This document shows positions 47,109-55,741 of a DNA stretch of 64,000 nt, one piece after another. Under the pieces are notes generated by a model that saw only the letters and a program-made list of their open reading frames with translations, was not told the DNA's origin and did not search any database. Position 1 is the first letter of the stretch. Each line of letters begins with the position of its first letter. The position numbers were made by a program, and so were the translations under genes. Source of the stretch: Parahoeflea alexandrii (GTDB taxonomy: Bacteria; Pseudomonadota; Alphaproteobacteria; Rhizobiales; Rhizobiaceae); assembly GCF_027214025.1 (NCBI RefSeq), contig NZ_JAPWHB010000001.1, forward strand, positions 62,001-126,000, written 5' to 3'.

Positions 47109-48353
47109 TCACACCTTTTCCTGTGTGTAGCGCTTGAGTTCGGTGCGCGCCACCTGGCGGCGGTGCACGGCGTCGGGACCATCGGCGAGCCTCAGCGTGC
47201 GCAGGTGGGTCCAGCTGCGGGCCAGCGGCGTGTCCTGGGAAATGCCCTGGGCGCCGAACATCTGCACCGCCTCGTCAGTGACCTTGAGCGCCACCCGCGG
47301 CGCCACCACCTTGATCTGGCTGATCCACGGCGCGGCGGCAACGGCGTTGCCCTGGTCCATCATCCATGCTGCCTTCAGGCACAGGAGCCGGGCCTGTTCG
47401 ATCTCCATGCGGCATTCGGCAATGATGTCGTAGTTGGCGCCGAGCTGGGCCAGCTTCTTGCCGAAGGCCTCGCGTTCGAGCGAGCGCTTGCACATCAACT
47501 CCAGCGCCATTTCGGCCTGGCCGATCGCCCGCATGCAATGATGGATGCGGCCGGGTCCAAGGCGGCCCTGGGCGATCTCGAAGCCCTTGCCCTCGCCAAC
47601 CAGCAGATTGCTCGCCGGGACCCGGACATCGGTGAACTTGAGATGGAAGTGGCCATGCGGCGCGTCATCCTGGCCATAGACCTGCATCGGCCGCAGCTTC
47701 TCGATGCCGGCGGTATCGGCGGGTACGAGGATCATCGAGTGACGGGCATGCTTGGGGGTGTCGTCGTCGCCGGTGCGGACCATGACGATGTAGATCTTGC
47801 AGCGCGGATCGCCGACGCCCGAGGCCCACCATTTCTCGCCGTTGAGCACGTATTCGTCGCCGTCACGGACGCAGGCCATCGAGACATTGGTGGCGTCGGA
47901 GGAGGCAACGTTCGGCTCGGTCATCAGGTAGGCGGAGCGGATTTCGCCGTTGAGCAGCGGTTCGAGCCATTGCTTCTTGTGCTCGGCGGTGGAATAGCGG
48001 TCGAACACCTCCATGTTGCCGGTGTCGGGCGCCGAGCAGTTGAAGGTCTCGGCGCCGAGATGCGCCTTGCCCATTTCCTCGGCGAGATAAGCATATTCGA
48101 CGGTCGTCAGCCCCCGGTCGGACTGGGTGCGCCAAAGGTTCCACAGGCCGCGTTCCTTGGCCTTGGCCTTCAATCCTTCGAGAATCTCGGTCTGGCGCGG
48201 GGTGTAGCTCCAGCGGTCGCCCTTGGCGCCGACTTCGGCGAGGAATTCCTCGTCAAGCGGCATGATCTCGTTGCGGACCATGTCGCGCACGGCTTCGAGA
48301 ATGGGTTCGAGATGCTTGGTGATGCCAAGATCCATCGGCTTTGCTTCGGTCAT
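47109..48353 (-). CDS. ACAD11-like acyl-CoA dehydrogenase
   Basis: A 414-residue FAD-dependent acyl-CoA dehydrogenase. The signature block [20 protein letters not shown], then [40 protein letters not shown] and [20 protein letters not shown] match the dehydrogenase half of ACAD10/ACAD11 more closely than short-chain ACADs. In those proteins it works with a kinase domain on 4-hydroxyacyl-CoAs. The separate kinase gene lies at 50062 in the divergent operon. GGAGGAGAATATCC precedes the ATG. It follows TetR by 24 bases on the same strand. Confidence 0.88.
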   Translation of the reverse strand: MTEAKPMDLGITKHLEPILEAVRDMVRNEIMPLDEEFLAEVGAKGDRWSYTPRQTEILEGLKAKAKERGLWNLWRTQSDRGLTTVEYAYLAEEMGKAHLGAETFNCSAPDTGNMEVFDRYSTAEHKKQWLEPLLNGEIRSAYLMTEPNVASSDATNVSMACVRDGDEYVLNGEKWWASGVGDPRCKIYIVMVRTGDDDTPKHARHSMILVPADTAGIEKLRPMQVYGQDDAPHGHFHLKFTDVRVPASNLLVGEGKGFEIAQGRLGPGRIHHCMRAIGQAEMALELMCKRSLEREAFGKKLAQLGANYDIIAECRMEIEQARLLCLKAAWMMDQGNAVAAAPWISQIKVVAPRVALKVTDEAVQMFGAQGISQDTPLARSWTHLRTLRLADGPDAVHRRQVARTELKRYTQEKV

Positions 48354-48377
48354 GGATATTCTCCTCCAGATGTTCGT

Positions 48378-49037
48378 TCAGGGCATATCGCCCGTGTAGC
48401 CAAGAAGCCGGATGGCGTAGAGCACGCACTCGTCCGCCACGGCTTCGATCTCTCTTTCGTCCTGGCCCTTTCGCGGCGTGAACCAGACGATGGGTCCGTT
48501 GATGCACATGAAGACCGAGTTGAGTGCGATCTTGATGTTTGCGTAGGCGATGTCGCCGTCGGCCATCGCGTCTTCGAGCACCTTCAGGAAGTGATCGGAA
48601 TAGGCGTCGCGCAGGCCGGCCAGCTGACGAAGTTCGGCATGTTCGTTGGCCGGCATGGTGCCATGCCTGAGCATGTCCACGCCCTGGCCAACGACGTTCT
48701 GAAAGGCCTTGGTACGGATTACGCACATGACATGCGCCTTGAGCATGGCCTTGAGGCGGTCGATGGCCGGCATGTCGCGCTCGAGGATCGGCTCAATCGC
48801 CTGGAAGTTCATCATCATGCCGGTGCGGTAAACATCGAGAAACAGTTCCGCCTTCGAGGCATAGTGGTGGTAGATCCGGCCCTTGGTCGAGGAAATCCGC
48901 GCCGCGACCTCGTCGAGGCTGGTGGCAGAATATCCGCGCGACTCAAAACACAAGGCGGCCCCCTCCATGATTTCCATGCGGGATAGATCGGTGTCGCTCT
49001 GACGCCGGTATTTGGTCGATCGCGCCGCGGTCGCCAT
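48378..49037 (-). CDS. TetR/AcrR family transcriptional regulator
   Basis: A 219-residue repressor. The N-terminal helix-turn-helix (SRMEIMEGAALCFESRGYSA, then SLDEVAARISSTKGRIYHHY) is classical TetR. The C-terminal helical part is a ligand pocket of unknown preference, plausibly an acyl-CoA or hydroxy acid by context. It heads the leftward unit with the ACAD and two MDR genes and is divergent from the SDR-kinase-SDR unit. A perfect inverted repeat at 49127-49146, 90 bases upstream of its start, is the probable operator for both directions. Confidence 0.9.
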   Translation of the reverse strand: MATAARSTKYRRQSDTDLSRMEIMEGAALCFESRGYSATSLDEVAARISSTKGRIYHHYASKAELFLDVYRTGMMMNFQAIEPILERDMPAIDRLKAMLKAHVMCVIRTKAFQNVVGQGVDMLRHGTMPANEHAELRQLAGLRDAYSDHFLKVLEDAMADGDIAYANIKIALNSVFMCINGPIVWFTPRKGQDEREIEAVADECVLYAIRLLGYTGDMP

Positions 49038-49126
49038 TGATTGCCTGCCTGTTTCCTGTCTCGCGGCATTCGCGCCGGTCGATGCGAAGAATATTTTCAA
49101 ACCGTCTTGCAGTCTGCGATGACTTG

Positions 49127-49146
49127 AACATACTATCGAGTATGTT
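49127..49146. promoter_or_regulatory. TetR operator (perfect 8-4-8 inverted repeat)
   Basis: AACATACT-ATCG-AGTATGTT is perfectly palindromic in both 8-base arms. It lies between the divergent tetR and SDR genes, and its right arm overlaps the first two bases of the -35 element at 49145. Size and position are typical of TetR-family operators. Confidence 0.8.
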
Positions 49147-49172
49147 GTCAATCGACGAGACAGCGCTATTGT
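49145..49172 (+). promoter_or_regulatory. Candidate promoter of the SDR-kinase-SDR operon
   Basis: TTGTCA (49145-49150), a 16-base spacer and TATTGT (49167-49172) precede the SDR start at 49227 by about 55 bases. The operator abuts its -35 element. Confidence 0.55.
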
Positions 49173-49226
49173 CAGGAGGCGATGCGAAGGCGTGTACGCA
49201 TTCGATCGCGCGGGGAGAGAGAAACG

Positions 49227-50060
49227 ATGAGTGAAGCCAGCGACAGCTATCTGGGCAGTCTTTTCGGTGTGAGCGGCAAGACGGCACTGGTGACCGGAGG
49301 CGCCACCGGGATTGGCCGGATGATCGCGACCGGGCTGGTCCAGGCCGGTGCCCGCGTGATGATCGCTTCGCGCAAGGGCGAGGATTGTGTCCGGGTAGCC
49401 GAGGAAATCAATGCGCTTGGCGCGCCGGGTTCGGCCGAGGGATTTGCCGGGGACGTCGGCACCTCCGAAGGCGTGGCGGATCTGGTCGAGGCCGTCAAGG
49501 CGCGGACCGATCGCCTCAACATCCTGGTCAACAATGCCGGCGTGTCCTGGGGTGCTCCTTATGAGGAGTTTCCCCATGCGGCCTGGGCCAAGGTGATGTC
49601 GGTGAATGTGGCCGGGCTGTTCACGCTGACCCGGGACCTGACGCCGCTGCTCGTCGGGGCGGCAAGCGACGCGGATCCGGCACGGGTGATCAATCTGGGA
49701 TCGGTCATGGGCACGCAGCCCGCCGCCGACGGGGCCTACTCTTATTCGGCCTCAAAGGCTGCGGTGCATCACCTGACCCGCATTCTTGCCGAAGAGCTTG
49801 CCGGCCGGCGCATCACCGTCAATGCGTTTGCGCCCGGACCGTTTCAAAGCCGGATGACGGCCTTCGCTACAGCCAGGGACGAACAGGTCGAGCGCGTCAG
49901 CGCAGGCGTTCCGCTTGGCCGGATCGGCGGGCCCGACGATGTGGCCGGCGCTGCGCTCTATCTTTGCAGCCGGGCAGGGTCCTACATCACCGGCGCGATC
50001 CTGCCGATCGACGGCGGCCTTTCCGTGCAACACGATATTCGCCTGTTCAAGGATGCCTGA
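49227..50060 (+). CDS. SDR family oxidoreductase (RhlG-like)
   Basis: A 277-residue classical SDR. VSGKTALVTGGATGIGRMIA is the NADPH motif, NNAGVSWGAP follows, and the catalytic triad is in NLGSVMG (Ser) and YSYSASKAAV (Tyr, Lys); GAILPIDGGLSV closes the fold. The pattern resembles RhlG-type 3-oxoacyl reductases, so a hydroxyacyl or ketoacyl substrate is likely. GGGGAGAGAGAAACG precedes ATG 49227. First gene of the rightward TetR-controlled operon; the kinase gene starts 1 base after its stop. Confidence 0.87.
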   Translation: MSEASDSYLGSLFGVSGKTALVTGGATGIGRMIATGLVQAGARVMIASRKGEDCVRVAEEINALGAPGSAEGFAGDVGTSEGVADLVEAVKARTDRLNILVNNAGVSWGAPYEEFPHAAWAKVMSVNVAGLFTLTRDLTPLLVGAASDADPARVINLGSVMGTQPAADGAYSYSASKAAVHHLTRILAEELAGRRITVNAFAPGPFQSRMTAFATARDEQVERVSAGVPLGRIGGPDDVAGAALYLCSRAGSYITGAILPIDGGLSVQHDIRLFKDA

Positions 50061-50061
50061 C

Positions 50062-51087
50062 ATGGACGCAGAACCCTTTGACATGGAAGCCCTGGCGGAC
50101 GAGCTGCACGAACTCGTGCCGGGTTTTTCCGGTCTGCATGCGATCGAGAAATTCAACACCGGCCAGTCCAATCCGACCTACCGGGTGGAAGCCGACAGCG
50201 GGCGCTATGTGCTCAGGGCCAAGCCGCCGGGAACCTTGCTTAAATCGGCCCACCAGGTGGACCGCGAGTACCGGGTGATGAAGGCGCTGGCCGAAAACAA
50301 CGTGCCGGTGCCGAAGGTCTATGGCCTGTCGGGTGAGGACAGCGCCATCGGGCGGATGTATTTCGTCATGGAACTGGTCGAAGGCCGTATCTTCTGGGAT
50401 CCGGCCCTGCCAGAGGTCAGCAAGCAGGAGCGCGCCGCGATCTATGACGGCATGAACGACGTGCTGGCCCGGCTTCATTCAGTCGATGTCGAGGCTGCCG
50501 GACTGGCGGACTTCGGACGCCCCGGCAATTATTTCGCCCGGCAGATCCGGCGCTGGAGCGAGCAGTACATCGCCAGCAAGACCGAAGAGCTGCCGGATGT
50601 GGACCGGTTGATGGATTGGCTGTGGGAGAACCTGCCCGATGATGACGGCAGGGTGTCGGTGGTGCATGGCGACTACCGTCTCGACAACATGATCTTTGCT
50701 CCGCATGGCGAGGAAGTCCGGGCGCTGATCGACTGGGAGCTATCGACGCTGGGCCACCCGCTGGCCGATCTGTCCTACCAGTGCATGCAGTGGCGTCTGC
50801 CGCACAAGAGCGGTTTCCGGGGCCTGGGCGGTCTTGACCGGGCAGAGCTCGGGATCCCGACTGAAGCCGAGTATGTGGCGCTCTATTCCGAGCGCAGTGG
50901 CATCGCGGTCGACAACTGGACCTTCTGTCTGTCGTTCTCGTTCTTCCGGCTCGCCGCGATCCTGCAGGGCGTCTACAAGCGCGCGCTCGACGGCAATGCC
51001 TCCAATCCCGAACGGGCCCGTGAAATTGGTAAGGCCGTGCCGCAACTTGCGGCCATGGCAAACGACATCATGTCCGGAAAGGCTTGA
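50062..51087 (+). CDS. APH-like kinase, ACAD10/11-associated type
   Basis: A 341-residue kinase of the aminoglycoside/choline phosphotransferase fold. FNTGQSNPTYRVEADSGRYV is the nucleotide loop, VVHGDYRLDNMIF the catalytic HGDxxxxN, and LIDWELSTLGHPLADLSYQC the metal-binding Asp. The IDWELSTLG block is the form found fused to ACAD in ACAD10/11 and in LvaA-type kinases that phosphorylate 4-hydroxyacyl-CoAs. I take ATG 50062, 8 bases after AAGGA; ATG 50053 overlaps the SDR. The second SDR gene begins 3 bases after its stop, so it is the middle gene of a tight operon. Confidence 0.86.
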   Translation: MDAEPFDMEALADELHELVPGFSGLHAIEKFNTGQSNPTYRVEADSGRYVLRAKPPGTLLKSAHQVDREYRVMKALAENNVPVPKVYGLSGEDSAIGRMYFVMELVEGRIFWDPALPEVSKQERAAIYDGMNDVLARLHSVDVEAAGLADFGRPGNYFARQIRRWSEQYIASKTEELPDVDRLMDWLWENLPDDDGRVSVVHGDYRLDNMIFAPHGEEVRALIDWELSTLGHPLADLSYQCMQWRLPHKSGFRGLGGLDRAELGIPTEAEYVALYSERSGIAVDNWTFCLSFSFFRLAAILQGVYKRALDGNASNPERAREIGKAVPQLAAMANDIMSGKA

Positions 51088-51090
51088 ACA

Positions 51091-51867
51091 ATGGCGGATT
51101 TTCAAGGACGCGCGGTCATCGTCACCGGCGCCACCGGCGGGTTTGGTCAGGCGGCAATACGGCACTTCGCTCAAGCCGGTGCCAAGCTGGTGATCAGCGA
51201 TCTGGCGTCGGAGCGGCTTGATGCTCTGGCCAAAGAGCTCGGCGGCCAGGCGGTCGCAGTCAGCGGGGATATTTCCGATCCGGAGCTGTCCGAACGGTTG
51301 GTGGAAACCGCGCTGTCGGAATTCGGCAGGCTCGACATAGCCATCAACAATGCTGGCATCGTGCATGACATGATGCCTTTGCCGAGGACACCGATTGCAG
51401 ACGCTCGCAAGGTGATCGATATCGACCTGATGGGCGTGTTCTACGCCATGCGGGCGCAACTGCCGGCGCTTGAGCAGCGTTTTCGCGAAACCGGCGAAAC
51501 CGGCGCCATCGTCAATGTCGCCTCGGTTGCCGGCGTGGTCGCAGCACCAATGCTCGCGATCTATGCCGCGGCAAAGCACGGGGTGGTGGGACTGACAAAA
51601 TCGGCGGCGATCGAATATGCGCGTCGCGGTGTTCGGGTCAACGCGCTGTGTCCGTCGTTTGCTCGGACACCCATGGCGACCGATTTTCTCGACAAGGCCG
51701 GCAAGGATCGCGCAGCGGCGGAAGCCGCGATGGTTCAGGCAATCCCGATGCGGCGGCTGGCCGAGGTCGAGGAGGTGATTGCCGGCATGATCTATCTCGC
51801 TGATCCGGCGTCGAGCTTTGTTACCGGCCAAACCCTGCAGGTCGACGGCGGTCTGTCGGCCTCCTGA
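51091..51867 (+). CDS. SDR family oxidoreductase
   Basis: A 258-residue classical SDR. FQGRAVIVTGATGGFGQAAI is the cofactor motif, NNAGIVHDMMPL follows, with Ser in NVASVAGVV and IYAAAKHGVV as the Tyr/Lys motif; GQTLQVDGGLSAS closes the fold. Probably oxidises a 3- or 4-hydroxyacyl intermediate or reduces a keto group. It is 3 bases behind the kinase gene and ends the rightward operon. The next gene, mmsA, lies 119 bases on and belongs to another pathway. Confidence 0.87.
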   Translation: MADFQGRAVIVTGATGGFGQAAIRHFAQAGAKLVISDLASERLDALAKELGGQAVAVSGDISDPELSERLVETALSEFGRLDIAINNAGIVHDMMPLPRTPIADARKVIDIDLMGVFYAMRAQLPALEQRFRETGETGAIVNVASVAGVVAAPMLAIYAAAKHGVVGLTKSAAIEYARRGVRVNALCPSFARTPMATDFLDKAGKDRAAAEAAMVQAIPMRRLAEVEEVIAGMIYLADPASSFVTGQTLQVDGGLSAS

Positions 51868-51986
51868 CGCATCTGCGGGTTTGTAGGGCTACGGTTTTTG
51901 CACATCGGTTGAGCAATTCGGCTGATTGAACTTCAAGTTCGGTGAGCGCAAGATGCATTCAACGTAATCATTCCGGAGGCAGGACC

Positions 51987-53483
51987 ATGCAAGAACTCAC
52001 CCATTATATCGGCGGCCAGCATGTGAAGGGCAAATCCGGCCGGTTCGCCGACGTGATGAACCCGGCAACCGGGGAAGTGCAGGCGAAGGTACCGCTGGCC
52101 TCCAACGAGGAATTGGCGGAAGCCGTGGCGATTGCCGCCAGGGCTCAGGTCGGCTGGGCTGCCACCAATCCGCAGAAGCGCGCCCGGGTGCTGATGAAGT
52201 TCGTCGAGCTCTTGCACCGTGACATGGACAAGCTGGCCGAGGCGCTGTCGCGCGAACACGGCAAGACCATTCCCGACGCCAAGGGCGACGTGATCCGCGG
52301 GCTGGAAGTGGCCGAGTTCTGCTTCGGCGCGCCACATCTGCTCAAGGGCGAGTTCACCGAGGGCGCGGGTCCGGGCATCGACATGTATTCGCTGCGCCAG
52401 CCACTCGGCGTCGTCGCGGGCATCACGCCCTTCAACTTTCCGGCGATGATCCCGATGTGGAAATTCTGCCCGGCAATCGCCGCCGGCAACGCCTTCATCC
52501 TCAAGCCCTCCGAACGCGATCCGTCGGTGCCGCTGATGCTGGCCGAACTGATGAGCGAGGCCGGCGCTCCGGACGGCATTCTCAATGTGGTCAACGGCGA
52601 CAAGGATGCGGTCGACGCGATTCTCGATCATCCGGAAATCATGGCCATCGGTTTTGTCGGATCGACCCCGATCGCTCAGTACATCTATGCCCGCGGCTGC
52701 GCCAACGGCAAGCGGGTGCAGTGCTTCGGCGGCGCCAAGAACCACATGATCATCATGCCCGACGCCGACATGGACCAGGCCGTCGACGCGCTGATCGGCG
52801 CCGGTTACGGCGCTGCCGGCGAACGCTGCATGGCGATCTCGGTCGCCGTTCCGGTTGGCGAAAGGACCGCCGATCTGCTGATCGAGAAGCTGGCGCCGCG
52901 GGTCGAGGCCCTGAAGATCGGACCCTACACCGATAATGACGTCGATTTCGGCCCGCTGGTGACGCGCGAGGCGCGCGACCGGGTGCTCGGTCTGGTCAAT
53001 TCCGGCGTGGAGCAGGGGGCCAAGCTGGTGGTCGACGGCCGCAATTTCTCGATGCAGGGCTACGAGAACGGCTATTTCGTCGGCGGCTGCCTGTTCGACA
53101 ATGTCACCCGTGACATGGACATCTACACCCAGGAGATCTTCGGGCCGGTGCTTTCCGTGGTCCGCGCGCCGACCTATGCCGAGGCGCTGCGTTACCCGAT
53201 GGAACACGAATACGGCAACGGCACCGCGATCTACACCCGCGACGGCGACACCGCGCGCGATTTCGTCAGCCGCATCAATATCGGCATGGTCGGTGTCAAT
53301 GTGCCGATCCCGGTGCCGCTGGCTTATCATACCTTCGGCGGCTGGAAGAAATCCGGCTTCGGCGACCTGAACCAGCATGGTCCGGATGCATTCCGCTTCT
53401 ATACGCGCACCAAGACGGTGACCGCGCGCTGGCCTTCCGGTATCAAGGAAGGGGCCGAGTTCGTCATTCCGACCATGGGATGA
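51987..53483 (+). CDS. mmsA: CoA-acylating methylmalonate-semialdehyde dehydrogenase
   Basis: MmsA oxidises methylmalonate semialdehyde (and malonate semialdehyde) with CoA and NAD to propionyl-CoA or acetyl-CoA, the end of valine breakdown. The 498-residue protein has VVAGITPFNFPAMIPMWKF, FVGSTPIAQYIY, GAKNHMIIMPDAD and the catalytic Cys in GAAGERCMAISV, then IFGPVLSVVR and GVNVPIPVPLAYHTFGGWK. The length and the lack of the usual Glu nucleophile-activator fit CoA-acylating ALDHs. GGAGGCAGG precedes ATG 51987. First gene of the valine operon. Confidence 0.95.
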   Translation: MQELTHYIGGQHVKGKSGRFADVMNPATGEVQAKVPLASNEELAEAVAIAARAQVGWAATNPQKRARVLMKFVELLHRDMDKLAEALSREHGKTIPDAKGDVIRGLEVAEFCFGAPHLLKGEFTEGAGPGIDMYSLRQPLGVVAGITPFNFPAMIPMWKFCPAIAAGNAFILKPSERDPSVPLMLAELMSEAGAPDGILNVVNGDKDAVDAILDHPEIMAIGFVGSTPIAQYIYARGCANGKRVQCFGGAKNHMIIMPDADMDQAVDALIGAGYGAAGERCMAISVAVPVGERTADLLIEKLAPRVEALKIGPYTDNDVDFGPLVTREARDRVLGLVNSGVEQGAKLVVDGRNFSMQGYENGYFVGGCLFDNVTRDMDIYTQEIFGPVLSVVRAPTYAEALRYPMEHEYGNGTAIYTRDGDTARDFVSRINIGMVGVNVPIPVPLAYHTFGGWKKSGFGDLNQHGPDAFRFYTRTKTVTARWPSGIKEGAEFVIPTMG

Positions 53484-53526
53484 GTAACGCCGGGTGCAGT
53501 GTCAGGGATAGGGAGGCGGATTTGCC

Positions 53527-54675
53527 ATGGATTTTGAGCTGAACGAGGAACAGCAGGCGATCTTCGACATGGCGCGCGACTTCGGCGCCGAGAAGATCGC
53601 CCCGTTTGCGGCCCAGTGGGAGAAGGAAGAGGCGATCCCGCGGTCGGTGCTTGAAGAAGCAGCCGCCCTCGGGCTGGCGGCAATCTACGTTCCGGAAGAG
53701 GACGGCGGGTCGGGCCTGACCCGGCTCGACGCGACCCTGGTGTTCGAGGCGTTGTCGATGGCCTGTCCGTCTGTTGCTTCGTTCCTGTCGATCCACAATA
53801 TGTGCACCTGGATGGTCTCGTCCTACGGTTCGGACGAGATGAAGGCGCGGCTGCTGCCCGATCTCGTCACCATGAGCAAGATCGCCTCCTATTGCCTGAC
53901 CGAACCCGGTTCGGGGTCGGATGCCTCGGCGCTCAGGACCCGCGCCGAGCGCACCAACGAGGGCTACAAGCTCAACGGCACCAAGGCGTTCATTTCCGGC
54001 GGCGGTTTTTCCGATCTCTACCTGGTGATGAGCCGCACCGGGGCGGATGGCCCGAAGGGTATCTCGGCGGTGATCGTCGAGGATGGCACGCCCGGACTCT
54101 CCTTCGGCGCGCCGGAGAACAAGATGGGCTGGCGCTCGCAGCCGACCTCGCAGGTGCAGTTCGACGATTGCGTCATTCCTGCCGACAACCTGCTGGGTGA
54201 GGAAGGCGCGGGCTTCCGCTACGCGATGAGCGGACTGGACGGCGGGCGGCTGAATATTGCCGCTTCCGCACTCGGCGGTGCGCAATCGGCGCTCGACAAG
54301 ACGCTGGCCTACATGGGCGAGCGCGAAGCCTTCGGCAAGACCATCGACCAGTTCCAGGCGCTGCAGTTCCGGCTGGCCGACATGGAAACGGAAATGCAGG
54401 CGGCGCGGATCTTCCTGCGCCAGGCCGCAAGCAAGCTCGACCGCAAGGCGCCGGACGCGACGAAATACTGCGCGATGGCCAAGCGATTTGTCACCGACAC
54501 CGCCTTCAACGTGGCCAATGACGCGCTGCAGCTGCATGGCGGTTACGGCTACCTGGCCGATTATGGCGTCGAGAAGATCGTCCGCGATCTTCGCGTGCAC
54601 CAGATCCTCGAGGGCACAAACGAGATCATGCGGCTGATCGTGTCGCGGGCGCTGCTGGCGGAACGCGCCGCATGA
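53527..54675 (+). CDS. Isobutyryl-CoA dehydrogenase (acyl-CoA dehydrogenase)
   Basis: A 382-residue FAD-dependent acyl-CoA dehydrogenase, about the length of short/branched-chain enzymes. FELNEEQQAIFDMARDFGAE opens the helical domain; YCLTEPGSGSDASALRTRAE and GGGFSDLYLVMSRT lie in the beta domain; LHGGYGYLADYGVEKIVRDL and HQILEGTNEIMRLI mark the C-terminal domain with the catalytic-base region. Context between mmsA and a 3-hydroxyisobutyryl-CoA hydrolase makes isobutyryl-CoA to methacrylyl-CoA its probable reaction. Its last 4 bases overlap the next start (ATGA). Confidence 0.9.
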   Translation: MDFELNEEQQAIFDMARDFGAEKIAPFAAQWEKEEAIPRSVLEEAAALGLAAIYVPEEDGGSGLTRLDATLVFEALSMACPSVASFLSIHNMCTWMVSSYGSDEMKARLLPDLVTMSKIASYCLTEPGSGSDASALRTRAERTNEGYKLNGTKAFISGGGFSDLYLVMSRTGADGPKGISAVIVEDGTPGLSFGAPENKMGWRSQPTSQVQFDDCVIPADNLLGEEGAGFRYAMSGLDGGRLNIAASALGGAQSALDKTLAYMGEREAFGKTIDQFQALQFRLADMETEMQAARIFLRQAASKLDRKAPDATKYCAMAKRFVTDTAFNVANDALQLHGGYGYLADYGVEKIVRDLRVHQILEGTNEIMRLIVSRALLAERAA

Positions 54676-55694
54676 GCATCCGCATCCGCAAGATCGGCCG
54701 GATCGGACAGATCACGCTGCAGCGGCCCGAAGCCCTCAACGCGGTCACCTACGAGATGGTGCTGGCAATCGAGGCTGCGCTCGACGGCTGGCGCGACGAC
54801 GATGACGTCGCCTGCGTGCTGATCGATGCGGAAGGCCACAAGGCCTTCTCCGCCGGGGGCGATCTGCAGTTCATGCATGACACCGCGTCCAAGGGCGATT
54901 TCGATGCGGGCCGGACCTTCTGGCGCGACGAATACCGGCTCAACGCCAAGATTGCCGCCTACCCGAAACCGTATATCGCATTGTGCCAGGGTTTCACCAT
55001 GGGCGGCGGCGTTGGCGTGTCGCTGCATGGCTCGCACCGGGTGGTGGGCGAAAGCTCGAAGATCGCGATGCCGGAATGCGCGGTCGGGCTGGTGCCCGAT
55101 GTTGGCGGCACGTTGCTGCTGGCGCGTGCGCCGGGACGGCTAGGGGAGTATCTCGGCGTAACCGGCTACCGGATGAACGCGCCGGACGCGATCCTGGCAG
55201 GCTTTGCCGACTATTTCATCCCCGAGGCCGAGTGGCCGGGGCTGACCGAAGCGTTGATCGAGACCGGGGATGCGTCGGCGGTCCAGTCGATGGCGCAAGA
55301 TCCCGCGGACGGGCTGTTGATGGGGTTGCGCGAAGACGTCGATGCCCATTTCGGCGGGGCCAAGCTGAGCGAAATTCTCGCAGGCTTGCCGGACAATGAC
55401 TGGGGAGCGGCTACAGCAAAGAGCATTCGCGCCGGATCACCGCTCTCGGCGAGCTGCACCATCGAACTGGTGCGCCGTGCCCGGGCCGGTAATGACATCC
55501 GGGCCGCGCTGCAACAGGAGTACCGTTTCACCTCGCGCAGCGCGTCGGAGGGAGACTTCGTCGAGGGCATTCGTGCGGCAATCATCGACAAGGACAGGAA
55601 CCCGCGCTGGCGTCACGCAAGCGTCGAAGATGTGACAGCTGAAACGGTGGCGGCGATGCTGTCTGAACCACCGGGCGGCGATATCGATATTTAG
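54672..55694 (+). CDS. 3-hydroxyisobutyryl-CoA hydrolase (enoyl-CoA hydratase fold)
   Basis: A 340-residue crotonase-fold protein. RIGQITLQRPEALNAVTYEM, FSAGGDLQFMHD and QGFTMGGGVGVSLHGSHRV carry the oxyanion hole, and MPECAVGLVPDVGGT the catalytic Glu/Asp segment. The extra C-terminal length compared with hydratases (about 260) is typical of 3-hydroxyisobutyryl-CoA hydrolase, which releases 3-hydroxyisobutyrate in valine breakdown. It overlaps the dehydrogenase gene by 4 bases and precedes mmsB by 47 bases. Confidence 0.92.
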   Translation: MSIRIRKIGRIGQITLQRPEALNAVTYEMVLAIEAALDGWRDDDDVACVLIDAEGHKAFSAGGDLQFMHDTASKGDFDAGRTFWRDEYRLNAKIAAYPKPYIALCQGFTMGGGVGVSLHGSHRVVGESSKIAMPECAVGLVPDVGGTLLLARAPGRLGEYLGVTGYRMNAPDAILAGFADYFIPEAEWPGLTEALIETGDASAVQSMAQDPADGLLMGLREDVDAHFGGAKLSEILAGLPDNDWGAATAKSIRAGSPLSASCTIELVRRARAGNDIRAALQQEYRFTSRSASEGDFVEGIRAAIIDKDRNPRWRHASVEDVTAETVAAMLSEPPGGDIDI

Positions 55695-55741
55695 CCACGG
55701 CTCTGTCAGCCGTTCGGGATTGAAGTGTTTGGGAGGACGTC

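Noticed and set aside
46716-48986. Long plus-strand frame opposite the MDR and ACAD genes
   Set aside because: Composition (His/Gly/Arg/Asp rich, no domains) is that of an antisense shadow; the opposite strand has clear families.
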